Below are positions 43,496 through 53,385 of a stretch of DNA of 64,000 nucleotides, one piece after another; position 1 is the first letter of the stretch; each line of letters starts with the position of its first letter. The translations under genes and the position numbers were made by a program. The stretch spans positions 310,001-374,000 of the forward strand of contig ML996693.1 in NCBI GenBank assembly GCA_010356995.1, read 5' to 3'. The notes below the pieces were generated by a model. It saw only the letters and a program-made list of their open reading frames with translations, did no database searches and was not told the origin of the DNA. The DNA comes from Trichodelitschia bisporula (lineage: Eukaryota; Ascomycota; Dothideomycetes; Phaeotrichales; Phaeotrichaceae).

Positions 43496-43914
43496 CTTGA
43501 GATCTTAACGCGTTTATCGCTGCTCGATTCAGACAGACGCGATGAGGGCGGGGATGTGGTTTTATGAGCGGTGGGGCAGGAAGTGGCGTATGCGGGCGAG
43601 TTGTGGCACCGTAGGGCTTTGACCGGGAATGGCACCCAGAACAACTTGGTACTGTTCAAAATCTCGGGAGAGTCACTCCACTCAGAATCTTGTCCCCACT
43701 CAAGAACACGAAGTGTATGTGCCCAATTCCATAGACTTGAAAAACCTAGGGGCTAATTGCGCTCCAGAATCCCGACAGCTAGTCTTCTGCGGAACACTCT
43801 CCACCAGTTCGGCACGCGTCCAGCCTGCGGACTGACCTGAAACGATGTGTCGCTAGCTACGAAAACGCTCTCCGCAAAAGAACTTCAGAATTGAGCGCAA
43901 ACCCTTCCGACGAA
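43496..43914. promoter_or_regulatory. Bidirectional promoter region, CZIB and PPR-like genes
   Basis: A 419-bp interval between two divergent starts with no gene of its own. No TATA or named element can be singled out. Confidence 0.5.
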
Positions 43915-45528
43915 ATGTCTGCCATACTTGCTTCTACGCCGGGCATCCTTCGGGGTGCGCGATACGCCGGCGCACAATACACAACCACCGCCCAAATACA
44001 AGCTTGGAAGGAGCGCTGGAGTAAATGGGTTGCTGGCGAAGAACCAGCCCCAAAGGAGCCACCCCAAGCGGGCAGCGTATATCAGACATTGCGAGACCAT
44101 CATCCAGCATCCGAGTCGGCCTCTGATTCCGAGCCGCAGCCCAAAGACTCTCTTGACGGCGTGTGGGGCCTAGGGACTCTCACGCATGCCGAGCTCTTCA
44201 ATTATGAGCCCATACCGGGAGCTCCGCGCCCCCCTTCGATATCGAGCACAAATGCGCAACCACACAGCGTCAATCATCTACCACCTGAGTCCCTGTGGTC
44301 AGGCGATGTGCGAAGATCAAAGGCGCGTGGCGAGTGGTCCGAGAAAAAGCTTGGAATGATGGAGCTTTGCGTTGCCCGCCTGGTGACAAAACTATGTATT
44401 AATGTGGATTTGCATGACCAGCCACCGTCGAATTTGCTGGCGCTACCGGAGGTTCTGAGAAAAGTGGCGAGGTTGACGTTGCAAAACCAAAAGACTCTGG
44501 TCATGAACCTGTCGTTTGAGATCAAGCATGCACAGCATTTGAAACCATGGGAGCGGCCTGACCCTATGGATTTGCCTATCCGCTACCCAAAATATTCATC
44601 AGTGCAGGGTGAAGAGAAGATACAAGCGCGTCGACAGCTCAACCACACGGTCAAGGAGCTATTCGACTTGTATGAGCAGGGCCGTTTGTCGCACAAATCG
44701 CTGGTCATCAGGATTTGCCAGGCCCTTCTGGAGTCTACCGCCGCGCCTACTGTGCATACTTGGAATCTACTCGCCGTCGGATTTGCCCAAGACACTTCGC
44801 AACATCATAATATCGCGGATTCACTCATAGAACTGCTCCTGGAGATCAAGTTGCGCCCCAACGAACTGACCTGCGCCATCATCCTGCGCAGTTTCCGGAC
44901 GCGCAAGCTCGAGGATCTCTTCGCCCAGTTTATCGGGCTCATGCGCGGGCATGGTAACGGACTCATGCTTGCAAATTATGACATTAAAATCACGCCAGCA
45001 TCATCTGGGCGGCTAACGAAGAAAGGCTACACAAGCAAGATACTGCAAGCGGCACAGCCAAATCCGCTCATACTCCGAGAGATTATCCGCGGTGTGTTGG
45101 ACTTCTCGGGGCTAGAGGCGGCGATGGACGTATGGACGAACTTCAACCAGAATGGCTGGGGCCTGGATTTCGAGTGTTGCAGCGCGTTGCTACTGCAATG
45201 TGTCAAGGCGCGGGATTGGGAGCGAGGAATGAAGATTTGGGCTGAGGTCGAAGAGCTGTTGGTTACAGGAGAGGAGGAACCACTGGATCTGCTGGCGGCG
45301 AGACTAGCTTTTACTGTGGCTTGTGATAGACAAGATGTGTTCCTAGGACTATACGAGAATTCGACTAGGAGAAGGGATTGGGTTGATTTGACGGAGAGGA
45401 CAAAGCACTTACTGCAGGTTTATGCCCCAGATAAAGTTGCGGAGGATGGGCAGGCTGAAGGGAGTGCAGCAGATGAGGCAGTATCACTGGAGCCGTCGCC
45501 GCTTGGGAATGCTCCCCCAACTGTTTGA
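43915..45528 (+). CDS. PPR-like (probably mitochondrial) protein, 537 aa
   Basis: A single exon. The frame is open upstream to a TTG at 43891, but the first ATG is at 43915 (MSAILASTPGILRGARYAGA). The N-terminus is Ala/Arg/Ser-rich and poor in acids, compatible with a mitochondrial presequence. The central and C-terminal parts form paired helices of PPR style: TVHTWNLLAVGFAQDTSQHH, LIELLLEIKLRPNELTCAII, and a clear LEAAMDVWTNFNQNGW block followed by ALLLQCVKARDWERGMKIWA. PPR proteins bind organellar RNA. Repeats are degenerate, so family assignment is moderate. Confidence 0.7.
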   Translation: MSAILASTPGILRGARYAGAQYTTTAQIQAWKERWSKWVAGEEPAPKEPPQAGSVYQTLRDHHPASESASDSEPQPKDSLDGVWGLGTLTHAELFNYEPIPGAPRPPSISSTNAQPHSVNHLPPESLWSGDVRRSKARGEWSEKKLGMMELCVARLVTKLCINVDLHDQPPSNLLALPEVLRKVARLTLQNQKTLVMNLSFEIKHAQHLKPWERPDPMDLPIRYPKYSSVQGEEKIQARRQLNHTVKELFDLYEQGRLSHKSLVIRICQALLESTAAPTVHTWNLLAVGFAQDTSQHHNIADSLIELLLEIKLRPNELTCAIILRSFRTRKLEDLFAQFIGLMRGHGNGLMLANYDIKITPASSGRLTKKGYTSKILQAAQPNPLILREIIRGVLDFSGLEAAMDVWTNFNQNGWGLDFECCSALLLQCVKARDWERGMKIWAEVEELLVTGEEEPLDLLAARLAFTVACDRQDVFLGLYENSTRRRDWVDLTERTKHLLQVYAPDKVAEDGQAEGSAADEAVSLEPSPLGNAPPTV

Positions 45529-46117
45529 AGCCCCGTGAACAACGGGGTCAAGTGAATATAAAATGTTACTTCCATTCCGCATCTGCAGGTACAGAATGAC
45601 AACATATGACAGCTTCATAGATCAGCCATCTCGACCGGGTTCGATTCTTATTCCCCTGAGCTCAATTGAGTCTGGGTCCAACTTGAGTTCAAAGGGGGAC
45701 GTCGGCGTGGACCGTAGGCGATATGTCTTGGCAAATAATAGTTTCGCCTTGCGGCCTGAAAGCGTCGTCGCGCGCATCTGAAGTGGCTCAAGTGCACAAC
45801 AACCTCCACAACAAGCATCCTGCATCGAATTCGATCTTCTCCAGCAAAGCCAAGACTTCCGACTTTCACATCCATCACATTCTATCTACTCTTGAAGAAC
45901 CCAACCTCGGCGCATCCAACCCAGACACTAAGGAGTGCAAACGCAACCTCCGACACCCGGTCTTCACCATCCACTTCCTAACTTCGAGCACTGTCGATCA
46001 ACGCAAGCCTCCGTTACGACACTACCGCGAGCCACCTTTTGAAAAGGACGGGAACTCGCCTTGCACCCCCACTCCATCATATCCCTCATTCGCGCCATAG
46101 ATTGGTAACCTAGAAAC
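45529..46117. other. Intergenic, no gene seen
   Basis: It lies between the PPR-like and C2H2 genes on the same strand. GGTTCGATTC at about 45640 resembles a tRNA B-box, but no tRNA stems can be folded around it. The right part is likely 5' UTR and promoter. Confidence 0.5.
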
Positions 46118-47389
46118 ATGGATTCTCCCGGCTCTCCCCTTTCGGAGCACTTGTCCGATGAGTTCCAAGAGCAAGAGCACGTCCAGCTTTCACCTCCTTC
46201 TCTCAGCGATGTGGAGGCCGACCCAGAGAACTCCCGTCCGTCCAAACGTCAGCGCATAAGCGGCGATACTGTAACCGCCTGGGAACCTGCAATTCCTCCG
46301 TCACCCTCAGATGCTGAAATCTCCCCCGACACCGACGGCAGTGTTCCTGGCTCACCTCACTGGGGCGCTGACGAGGATGAACCGTACGGCCACCACGATC
46401 AGATCACCATTTGCAGGTGGTTGGGATGCGAAGCTGGCGACTTGGGGAACATGGACAACTTAGTCGACCATTTGCACGAGGAGCATATCCAGGCGCGTCA
46501 GAAGAAGTACACCTGCGAATGGGGAGATTGTGCGCGGCGGGGCGTAGCGCATGCCAGCGGGTATGCGCTCCGGGCCCATATGCGCAGCCATACGCGGGAA
46601 AAGCCTTTCTACTGTAGTTTGCCAGGTAAGACATCCCTCCGGTAGCTATAGTATCAGCTAACGCGATCAGAATGCGATCGTTCCTTCACACGTTCCGACG
46701 CACTGGCCAAGCACATGCGTACCGTCCACGAAACCGAGGCCTTGCGGCCGTCTGATCCGGTCCCGAAGCACCACTCGTCGAACCCGCAGAATAAGACTCA
46801 ACGCGTACGCCTTACCTTCAAAGGAGTTGGCTCGAACGGTGATGCATCCAAGGAGCTGAAGACCGTATCGGTACCCACATCTCCAGTGCCTGAGGGTGGT
46901 CCAGAGGCAGACTACGAGCAGAACAACGCGGTGTACGTGACGGATGACGGAAACACCAGCCATATCAACACGAGCGGGGAGCGCCGTTTCCCTGCGGATG
47001 TACAGTTCACCGAGGAGGAGCTAGCTCTTCCGGCCGACCAGCTATTCCGCTTGCTGCGGCGACAGCTCGCATGGGTGTCGCAGGACGCCGAGGACCTTCG
47101 CCGGGAAGTCGATGAACTGGATGCACGTCGGAAAAAAGAGTGGAAAGCCAAGGAGCTGCTTATGGACAACGTCATGGAGGGCGAGATGGCTCGCGGCGAA
47201 AAGATGCATCCCTCGCTCAAAGGTGAACCACACAGGCTTGGCTTGGCCGAAGAAGATATGCGCGTATTGCGTTCTCGCCCGATTGTAGGCGAGCCTACTC
47301 CGTGGTGGCGCGAGGAAGCTGCACAGCCTATGGATGTGGATACTGGGGAAGCGGATGAGACAGAAGTGGCGGTTGGTGTTGCGGAGTGA
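46118..47389 (+). CDS. C2H2 zinc-finger protein, possibly INO80 subunit Iec1-like, 408 aa
   Basis: Exons 46118-46625 and 46671-47389 join over a 45-nt intron that splits the third finger. Fingers are ICRWLGCEAG...HLHEEH (about residue 98), YTCEWGDCARRG...HMRSH and FYCSLPECDRSF...HMRTVH. A Ser/Pro/Glu-rich N-terminus with a basic KRQR stretch precedes them. After the fingers come a Lys-rich linker and a predicted coiled coil with acidic ends (DQLFRLLRRQLAWVSQDAED, LRREVDELDARRKKEWKAKE). Three CxxxxC..H fingers followed by a QLxW..QxxEDL coiled coil resemble fungal Iec1-type INO80 subunits. Alternatively it is an independent transcription factor. Confidence 0.75.
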
Positions 47390-47930
47390 TTATCTGAGTC
47401 TCATTGCTGCGGTCTCTGACTACTTTTCGTAGTATTCACCGAGCGATTCTACAATTAGCGCGTCTAGTTCAGCCCATAGTGTAACTCTAATTTCCAGGCA
47501 AGTGCGGCCGCGCTTCCCTGCGGTTGGGGTCCTGTACATTACGTCCAACAGGTAGCAAGAGTGTGGCGTGAAGTTCAACTCTGGTCTAACTCTGATTTCC
47601 AGACTAATGAGGCCCCGCTTCCCCGCAGTCGGAATTTTCTACGTTACGCCGAGCGCGTAGCTGGGTTAAGGAGCGGAAACGTCGTTGCAGAGTTCCCAGT
47701 GTGCTGGTGCCTTGATCATGAATTTAGTCCTCACGGCATTTCACCAGCGCACTGGTCGTATAGGTGGGCTTCAGGCAATAATGGTACTGATCATGGGAGA
47801 GTGTAATTGTCGCGCGTCTCGGTTCTCGTACGCGAGACGCCAGTTGTATGGATATTTCCCTTAACGAATCTAGTCCGCGCTATTAACGCGCCGAGTCAAT
47901 GGCAATGACCTCGCAGCATCAGTCGCCAGT
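47390..47930. other. Intergenic between convergent genes, contains diverged repeat
   Basis: This 3'-3' region of the zinc-finger and membrane-protein genes contains a diverged 75-bp direct repeat (47482-47556 and 47587-47661). No coding frame is supported. Confidence 0.6.
47482..47661. repeat. Diverged 75-bp direct repeat pair, 105-bp period
   Basis: Copy one (47482-47556) and copy two (47587-47661) align end to end without gaps. Shared blocks include TAACTCT.ATTTCCAG, CGCTTCCC.GC and the ending GTAGC. I estimate about three quarters identity by eye. Confidence 0.7.
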
Positions 47931-48615
47931 CTACAGATCTTTTCCCTTCCGCTTCGCCGCCTCCTTGTTCTTGAACGGGAATCCACTCGTCCGCTTATCC
48001 GCCCCAGTTTTGCGACTAATCCGCCCGTCACTGCTCGCAAATAACACGCACCACAGCCCAACCGCCGCAAGCAGGGTGCTCCCGACCACCCCGAACGCAT
48101 AACCCCACACTCCTGTTGAGGTCCATAGCGCGTATGCATAGAACGCCGCGGCGCTGTGGTACATCAATGTTATCGTGAGGGTAGGGAGCGCATACGGCGC
48201 CTTGGGGTCGGTAGGGTCGGTCGTGGTAGGCCCCGCTGCGAATGTTAGCACCTTCCACACCACAAGCAGAGTATACACGTACCCTCTGTCAACCGTGAAG
48301 ACAGCGGCACGGATCCCGTGAGCAAGACGCAGAGCGCACCAATGGTGATGGCCGCGAGGCCGAGGCTGCGGCTAAGGTACACCTCGAGGGCTTTACGCGT
48401 CAGTTAGATTCCAAGATTCGGGAAGGGGTGTATACTTGTTGCTTCCCGTACCTCCGGCGAGAGCGAGGCTACTAGCAGCGTTGGCGAGAGGAGCATCGGG
48501 ACGGCCTGTAGGGCGAGCCAGCCACATGTGCCGTAGGTGTAGGCGTAGTAGACCTGAAATGAGAGGTGAGCAAGGCTGGCTGCAGCAATTGGCAGGCAGG
48601 GAAACGTACATCCAT
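47931..48615 (-). CDS. Small four-helix membrane protein, 178 aa
   Basis: Four exons, 48610-48615, 48436-48553, 48283-48390 and 47931-48235, have introns of 45-56 nt. The first exon is only ATGGAT, giving MDVYYAYTYGTCGWLALQAV at the N-terminus. Hydrophobic helices are WLALQAVPMLLSPTLLVASL, LGLAAITIGALCVLLTG, LTITLMYHSAAAFYAYALW and YAFGVVGSTLLAAVGLWCVL. The C-terminus is basic (SRKTGADKRTSGFPFKNKEA, then KRKGKDL). This is a fungal four-transmembrane protein of unknown function; the Lys-rich tail ending suggests ER residence, by inference. Exon 2 to 3 splicing uses an AGTATAC donor; the more upstream GTACGG would break the frame. Confidence 0.72.
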
Positions 48616-49285
48616 GATTGAGGGTTGGCGATGGAGAAAGAGAAAGAGAATAAAGGGGAGGTTCTAGGTTTTGATTTGTTTGTCTAGGGAAGGTACTTCT
48701 GCGGAGTTCGAGCCCTGTGTTTGTTGGTTCGCTAGGTCCGGGGTCCAGTGGTTCTTAAGCTGCATGGTTGAGACAGGGTCATGCATGACGTAGGTGGATT
48801 ATTGGGTACCGTAGATGAGTGCCTGCCAAGGGCGGGAGACATTCCTCGCCGCATGAAACAAGACTTGCCTACCGAAACCCTTTGCGCGGTCAATGCAGTG
48901 CTTACCACCATAGACTTTGTAGCGACTAGTTCTAAATGGGCTATTTTGCCTTTATCTTTGAAAGTCACGTCATCTTAGTAGACTAGGCATGTAGCGAAGA
49001 CACGAGATTGCCCTTCCACAGACTGGAAGTACCTGACACGTCCTGATCAGTTCGCAAAACTCGAAGGGTTAAGTGTAATCTGGCAACTGATAAATCATTT
49101 GTACGGTGACAATAAGCAAGTTACCCTAGCCCAGTACCGGTATCAAACGCCATAATGAAGGCAGTCAGAGGTGGACCACCCAGATTTCCTTGACCATACG
49201 CCGCCATAATCTTACATCAAAACCACCGTGGGAAATTCGTCGATTTCATCATGTTACAGGAAATAGCTCATGGTACAGTAGAGGC
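48616..49285. other. Intergenic, no gene seen
   Basis: 5' flank of the membrane-protein gene and 3' flank of the Mpv17-like gene. Only short frames occur. Confidence 0.5.
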
Positions 49286-50399
49286 CTAGGCATCTTCGGC
49301 AGAGTTTGTCAAACTGAGATAGGCTGTCCAGGCTATACCAATAGTAGATACAAATGGCTAGAGACCGTAAGCATGGGAAGGGAAGGCAACGGGGAAACAT
49401 ACTATCTGGAACTGGATTGGCATCAGGCGGAAGTTGACGAGTTGGACTGCCGGCCAAACCATGTAGTTTGCCTTCAGCGCAGGGACGTAGACATCTCCTA
49501 GCTTGCGGGTAATTGCCCGCTTGCCGCCCCCTTCCGCAACAGTCATGAAGGTAAAGAAGCAGGCAAGACCTATGTTTTTTTAGCCATGTGAGCATCCAGA
49601 GAGGTACCATAACTAACCGACGGGGGCAAAGATAAGCTGATCAAAGGCAACTCTCTTCAGGGCAGGAGCCGTGCCGCTAGCTTTTGTGAGGGGAAACACA
49701 TGTGACAAGAAGCTGAACCAGCGGTGCTGAACGGGCGCCATCAAGAAACCGTAGGCCATGAAACGCGTTAACCGCTCGAAGTCAAAAGGAGGAGGCAGCT
49801 TCGGCGAATCCGGAATCAAGTCGTTGGTGTATGGTAGCTTCCTATCCAGCTCATGGATCTCGATGGCGAGGGGGTCATCCTTGATCGTAGGGCCGCCTGG
49901 CTTCCGTAAAGCGCGCTCCCGAATAGCAGTTAACGACTGAGCAACCGTGTCCGCTACGCCGCCGAGAATCTACAGAGTCAAGTGTTAGCTATGTGCGCTT
50001 CGGTATGTTGTTGTGGGAAAGCGGCGGAAGGCAGCGGAGGACGGCAGCGGCAGAGGATATGACGTACGGCGTTCGTTATCATGGTTGTAAGGACTACATT
50101 CTTTAGCGGCGAACTTCAGGTTGCTGAGGGAGAAATACCTGGTCGCGATGCATAGTAGGAGTTAAACTTCCGGGTGAGTATCGAAACTGCAGCCATCTCG
50201 AGGAAGAAGATGAGGGCGTGCAGGAGAGGCTGAGCAGCGATTTCAGATGTTAGCATTTGACGGGCAAGAACGATGACGAGGGCTTGGTGAGATCGGCAGG
50301 ATGTGTAACAAAGACAAAGATAAAACTCACAACTCTGCCGTATATGCACCGGCTATTCAAGGACCGTAAGAGGCGGCGACGTTGAAGTTCGAAAGACAT
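49286..50399 (-). CDS. Mpv17/PMP22-family membrane protein, 258 aa
   Basis: Six exons are seen: 50331-50399, 50139-50229, 50068-50093 (26 nt), 49618-49969, 49403-49569 and 49286-49357. Splicing yields the family core: KFNSYYASRPVLTTMITNAI, LGGVADTVAQS, FERLTRFMAYGFLMAPVQHR, WFSFLSHVFPL, AFDQLIFAPVGLACFFTFM, YMVWPAVQLVNFRLMPIQFQ and FVSTIGIAWTAYLSL. GD/GG..A..Q and W.P.Q..NF...P are Mpv17/PMP22 signatures. Members sit in the mitochondrial inner or peroxisomal membrane and may form small channels. A charged insertion of about 45 residues after the QS motif is typical of filamentous fungi. Confidence 0.88.
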
Positions 50400-50958
50400 G
50401 ATGAATGAATGGATCGGTGATGCAATAGCGGCGGCTGCCAAGGAGCGCGTGGACTCAGGAAGGGTCTCCGTTCAAGGCAGGCACGGCAGGGCGACCCACT
50501 GACGACACCGCAGGTCGAACTCGCTAGGGATGTCAGATGTCGTCCAAAAAGATACACGCGGCTGTGATAGTTCGCTTTGGTGTATGAAGTGCGTAGACTA
50601 CGATGGAAGTGAGTAGGAGACGTGGAGATGTTTCGTGATGATAGGTGGTGGCGGGGAGAGGAGGGGGATGCGCGGCTCCGCCCCCGCAAGACTGGGATGG
50701 GATAGGCTCACACCTGACACCGAGACACTTGCATAAATCACTCTATCTTTAATATCTCATCACCCATGCGCAGCTTTCGACTTCAAAAAAACGATCAAAG
50801 CACCAATTCATACCCATCCCTCTGGTGACAATGCCGTGCTATCCCTAGCTCCTTGAAGTGGGGAGCGTGTGCATATCATTTGACTGACGATCTCAGACGC
50901 AACCTCGCATTGGCTCAGTGACCGTGAAAATGAAGATTGACTTGAAATAGTACAATGA
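50400..50958. other. Intergenic, no gene seen
   Basis: 5' flank of the Mpv17-like gene and 3' flank of the Trs65 gene, both on the minus strand. No coding evidence. Confidence 0.5.
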
Positions 50959-52864
50959 TCACTGTGTCTCTCTCTCAACCGCTACAATGTCAGGTAAACT
51001 CCGAATGTCCGTAGCCTCCTGTGTGTTCAAGTCAATCACTCGAAGCGCATCCAAGCGCAAAATGCCAGCCGAGAGGGCCACAAACTTCAGCCTGGTGGTG
51101 TAACAAGCTAGAGGGGTGAGAGGTCTGTTCAGGGAACGTCAGCGGTAGAAGTTCGTGGAGATACGGCTACTCACCCGATTCTGATATCGGGACTCAGACA
51201 AATAATGTCCGTGGGCTCCATCATCCCATGCTGGAGATGTGCAAGTAGTGGAAAGGCATCCACAACAGAAGCGGCGATGGAGCCGAGCCTGACTTCCCCG
51301 ATGTTTCCCGTGGGCGAAAAGCCTTCTTTAGCATCAGACCAACGCTCGGCAACATTTCGACGTTTCGGCATTGCCACTACGGCGAGTTGGTGAGTCTTCT
51401 CGGACCGGTTAACAACGAAGAGCTGCCACCGAAATATCTCCCCGACCGTAACTCTGCTTGGACTTGAGATGGTTAAAGAGACTCCCGGTGCTACCATTTT
51501 GGGATTTTCCACAAATGCAATGTGGTCAGTCATCGGAAGTGAATCTGGATCCAACGGAACCTTGACCGTGACAGTGTCAAGAAGTGTGGAGCTCCCCCGA
51601 GACCGTGGTCGCGAAGTCGGGAGTTCCACCGCTGCTTTCCATGAGATGACAATCTTTGGAATACATTCATCCGAGATGTGGACTGTTGCTGCTGCGTTTA
51701 TGCCCAAGGTATGTTCGCCGCCTTCAGGTCGGCTGAGGTTACCAGATTCCGTGCCTGGGAGCAGTCTGTAGAGGAGCGTAGCTTGATCCCCCGGTCTGCA
51801 GTGCAAGGGAAAATGGGTTCCAATTGGATGAACCTCGCCATGGAGGAGACTAAGCTCCATAGAATCAATAGAGACGTCGCTACCGGCAAACGGCGTGATC
51901 TCCAGATCTAAAGACGCGATCGTGGCATTGCCGTGAACCGGTGCCGGCGGCTTAGAAAATCTTACTCGCCAAAGGAACGCTGGTGCTGCTCTGAACAACC
52001 TCCGTGGTCCATTTCGAAGAGCACTTCCTGCTTCCTTGACTGTCATGGGAATAGGTGCAGCTTTCGTGATTCTAGAAGCGGAGAGGCGTGGTTTTGTGTG
52101 CGCAAGCGCAGGCTCCTTCTGAAAGGGACCCAAGAGATTCAAGGCTGCTGGGATATTGCTTGGGAGATAATCATCTTCTTGGGCATGTTGCTGAAGACGG
52201 AGTGTTGGCTTAAGCGTCGCCACAGGTGAGAAATATATGGCCGGCTTTTGCATCTTGGACTTTGACCTGCCTGGTCGACATTAGCGACACCCAGGAAATC
52301 AATGGCAGGTTCACAATACCAAGAGGCACCGTGACCTTCCAGAAGACATAGAGAAGCTGGACAGCATCAGATTCGCCCTCCGGCTGCAGTTCGGTGGCGC
52401 ATATCGTTGGCTCTTCCGCCGTCTTGATCGTTTCCGAAAACAAAAGCTCGTTAACCTGCGAGGGTTGGGTGGTGGGAACTTCGCCTTGCTTTAGCGGTAA
52501 AGTACCAACTGCACGAGCTTCCAAAGTGATGATCAAACGAGAGAGGAAGCGCGTCAAGCTTTCTTCATCCAAGGCCTTTGTCCTCAGAACCACATAAACC
52601 GGAACCAGCTCATCTATATCCCTGAAATGAGTAAGAGGACAATCTCCTATTAATAGCTGGTAGCTGCTCACCGAGCAAGAGAAACTGCCTCTGATCAATG
52701 AAGGGGACCACAGAGGAGCTCTCCTCTGGAATTTCGCCGTCCCATTCTTCTAGGAGACCCTGGAGATCTACTTTTGAGGAGGACGGGACGAAAGCTTCGA
52801 GGATTGTATCCTCGACGAAGTCGGTGCTAGTCGGGGACCGATCCCGCTGTGAAGCGGTGGTCAT
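50959..52864 (-). CDS. TRAPPII complex subunit Trs65-like, 580 aa
   Basis: Exons are about 52686-52864, 52320-52621, 51175-52270 and 50959-51124. Introns two (49 nt) and three (50 nt) are clear. The first is ambiguous: the strong GTGAGC donor at LLLG breaks frame, while a weaker GTTTCT donor keeps it. Beta-rich segments include DELVPVYVVLRTKALDEESL, LYVFWKVTVPLG, FLWRVRFSKPP and RVTVGEIFRWQLFVVNRSEK. The C-terminus has LTPLACYTTRLKFVALSAGI and ATDIRSLPDIVAVERETQ. This last element is characteristic of Trs65/Kre11, the fungal TRAPPII-specific subunit that acts in Golgi traffic as part of the Ypt31/32 exchange factor. It is divergent from PRP40. Confidence 0.82.
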
Positions 52865-53385
52865 ATTAGGAGAAGAAACAGGCGAGTCCTCTGGATATCT
52901 GGAAATTTTATTCTAGTTTAAGAGCAGGTTAAAGTAATTTGGCTCCAGAGCTGCACCCATTGTTTGTCGAGAGGCTTGTTGATATCCCATCTCAAATGCC
53001 ATCAGGCCCATGGGCGAGGCAGAAATATTGTGGCTGCCTCCCCAGAAAGTTGTAGCTAGCTTTGGTCTAAGCTTTTCTTGGGGAAGAAGTAAAGACTATT
53101 GATAGGAGCGGCGACTATTTTTTAGCATGGGCTTTGGCCTGTGCTCCAGTACGGTCACGTGTTATGATACAGGTGGTCCGTGCCTAGAAACCCTTTGGCG
53201 GCGGCGGGCGCCCGACTTTGCACCGCATCGCGACATTCAGCTACATTTCTGCAGCACACCTTCAACGCAGCAACGTTGACCTCTGCAACGATTCGCATTG
53301 CTATTTGGAAACGACAACCCACTGCTTCCAATAGAACGCGTTTTCGAATACAACAGCACGTCTGTCGACAGACATCGTCACCAAG
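52865..53385. promoter_or_regulatory. Bidirectional promoter region, Trs65-like and Prp40-like genes
   Basis: A 521-bp interval between divergent starts. No internal gene is supported. The part next to 53386 is rich in CAACA/ACAAC, as expected for a 5' UTR. Confidence 0.5.

Noticed and set aside
45630-45660. tRNA-like B-box (GGTTCGATTC)
   Set aside because: No acceptor, D or anticodon stems can be formed in the surrounding sequence.
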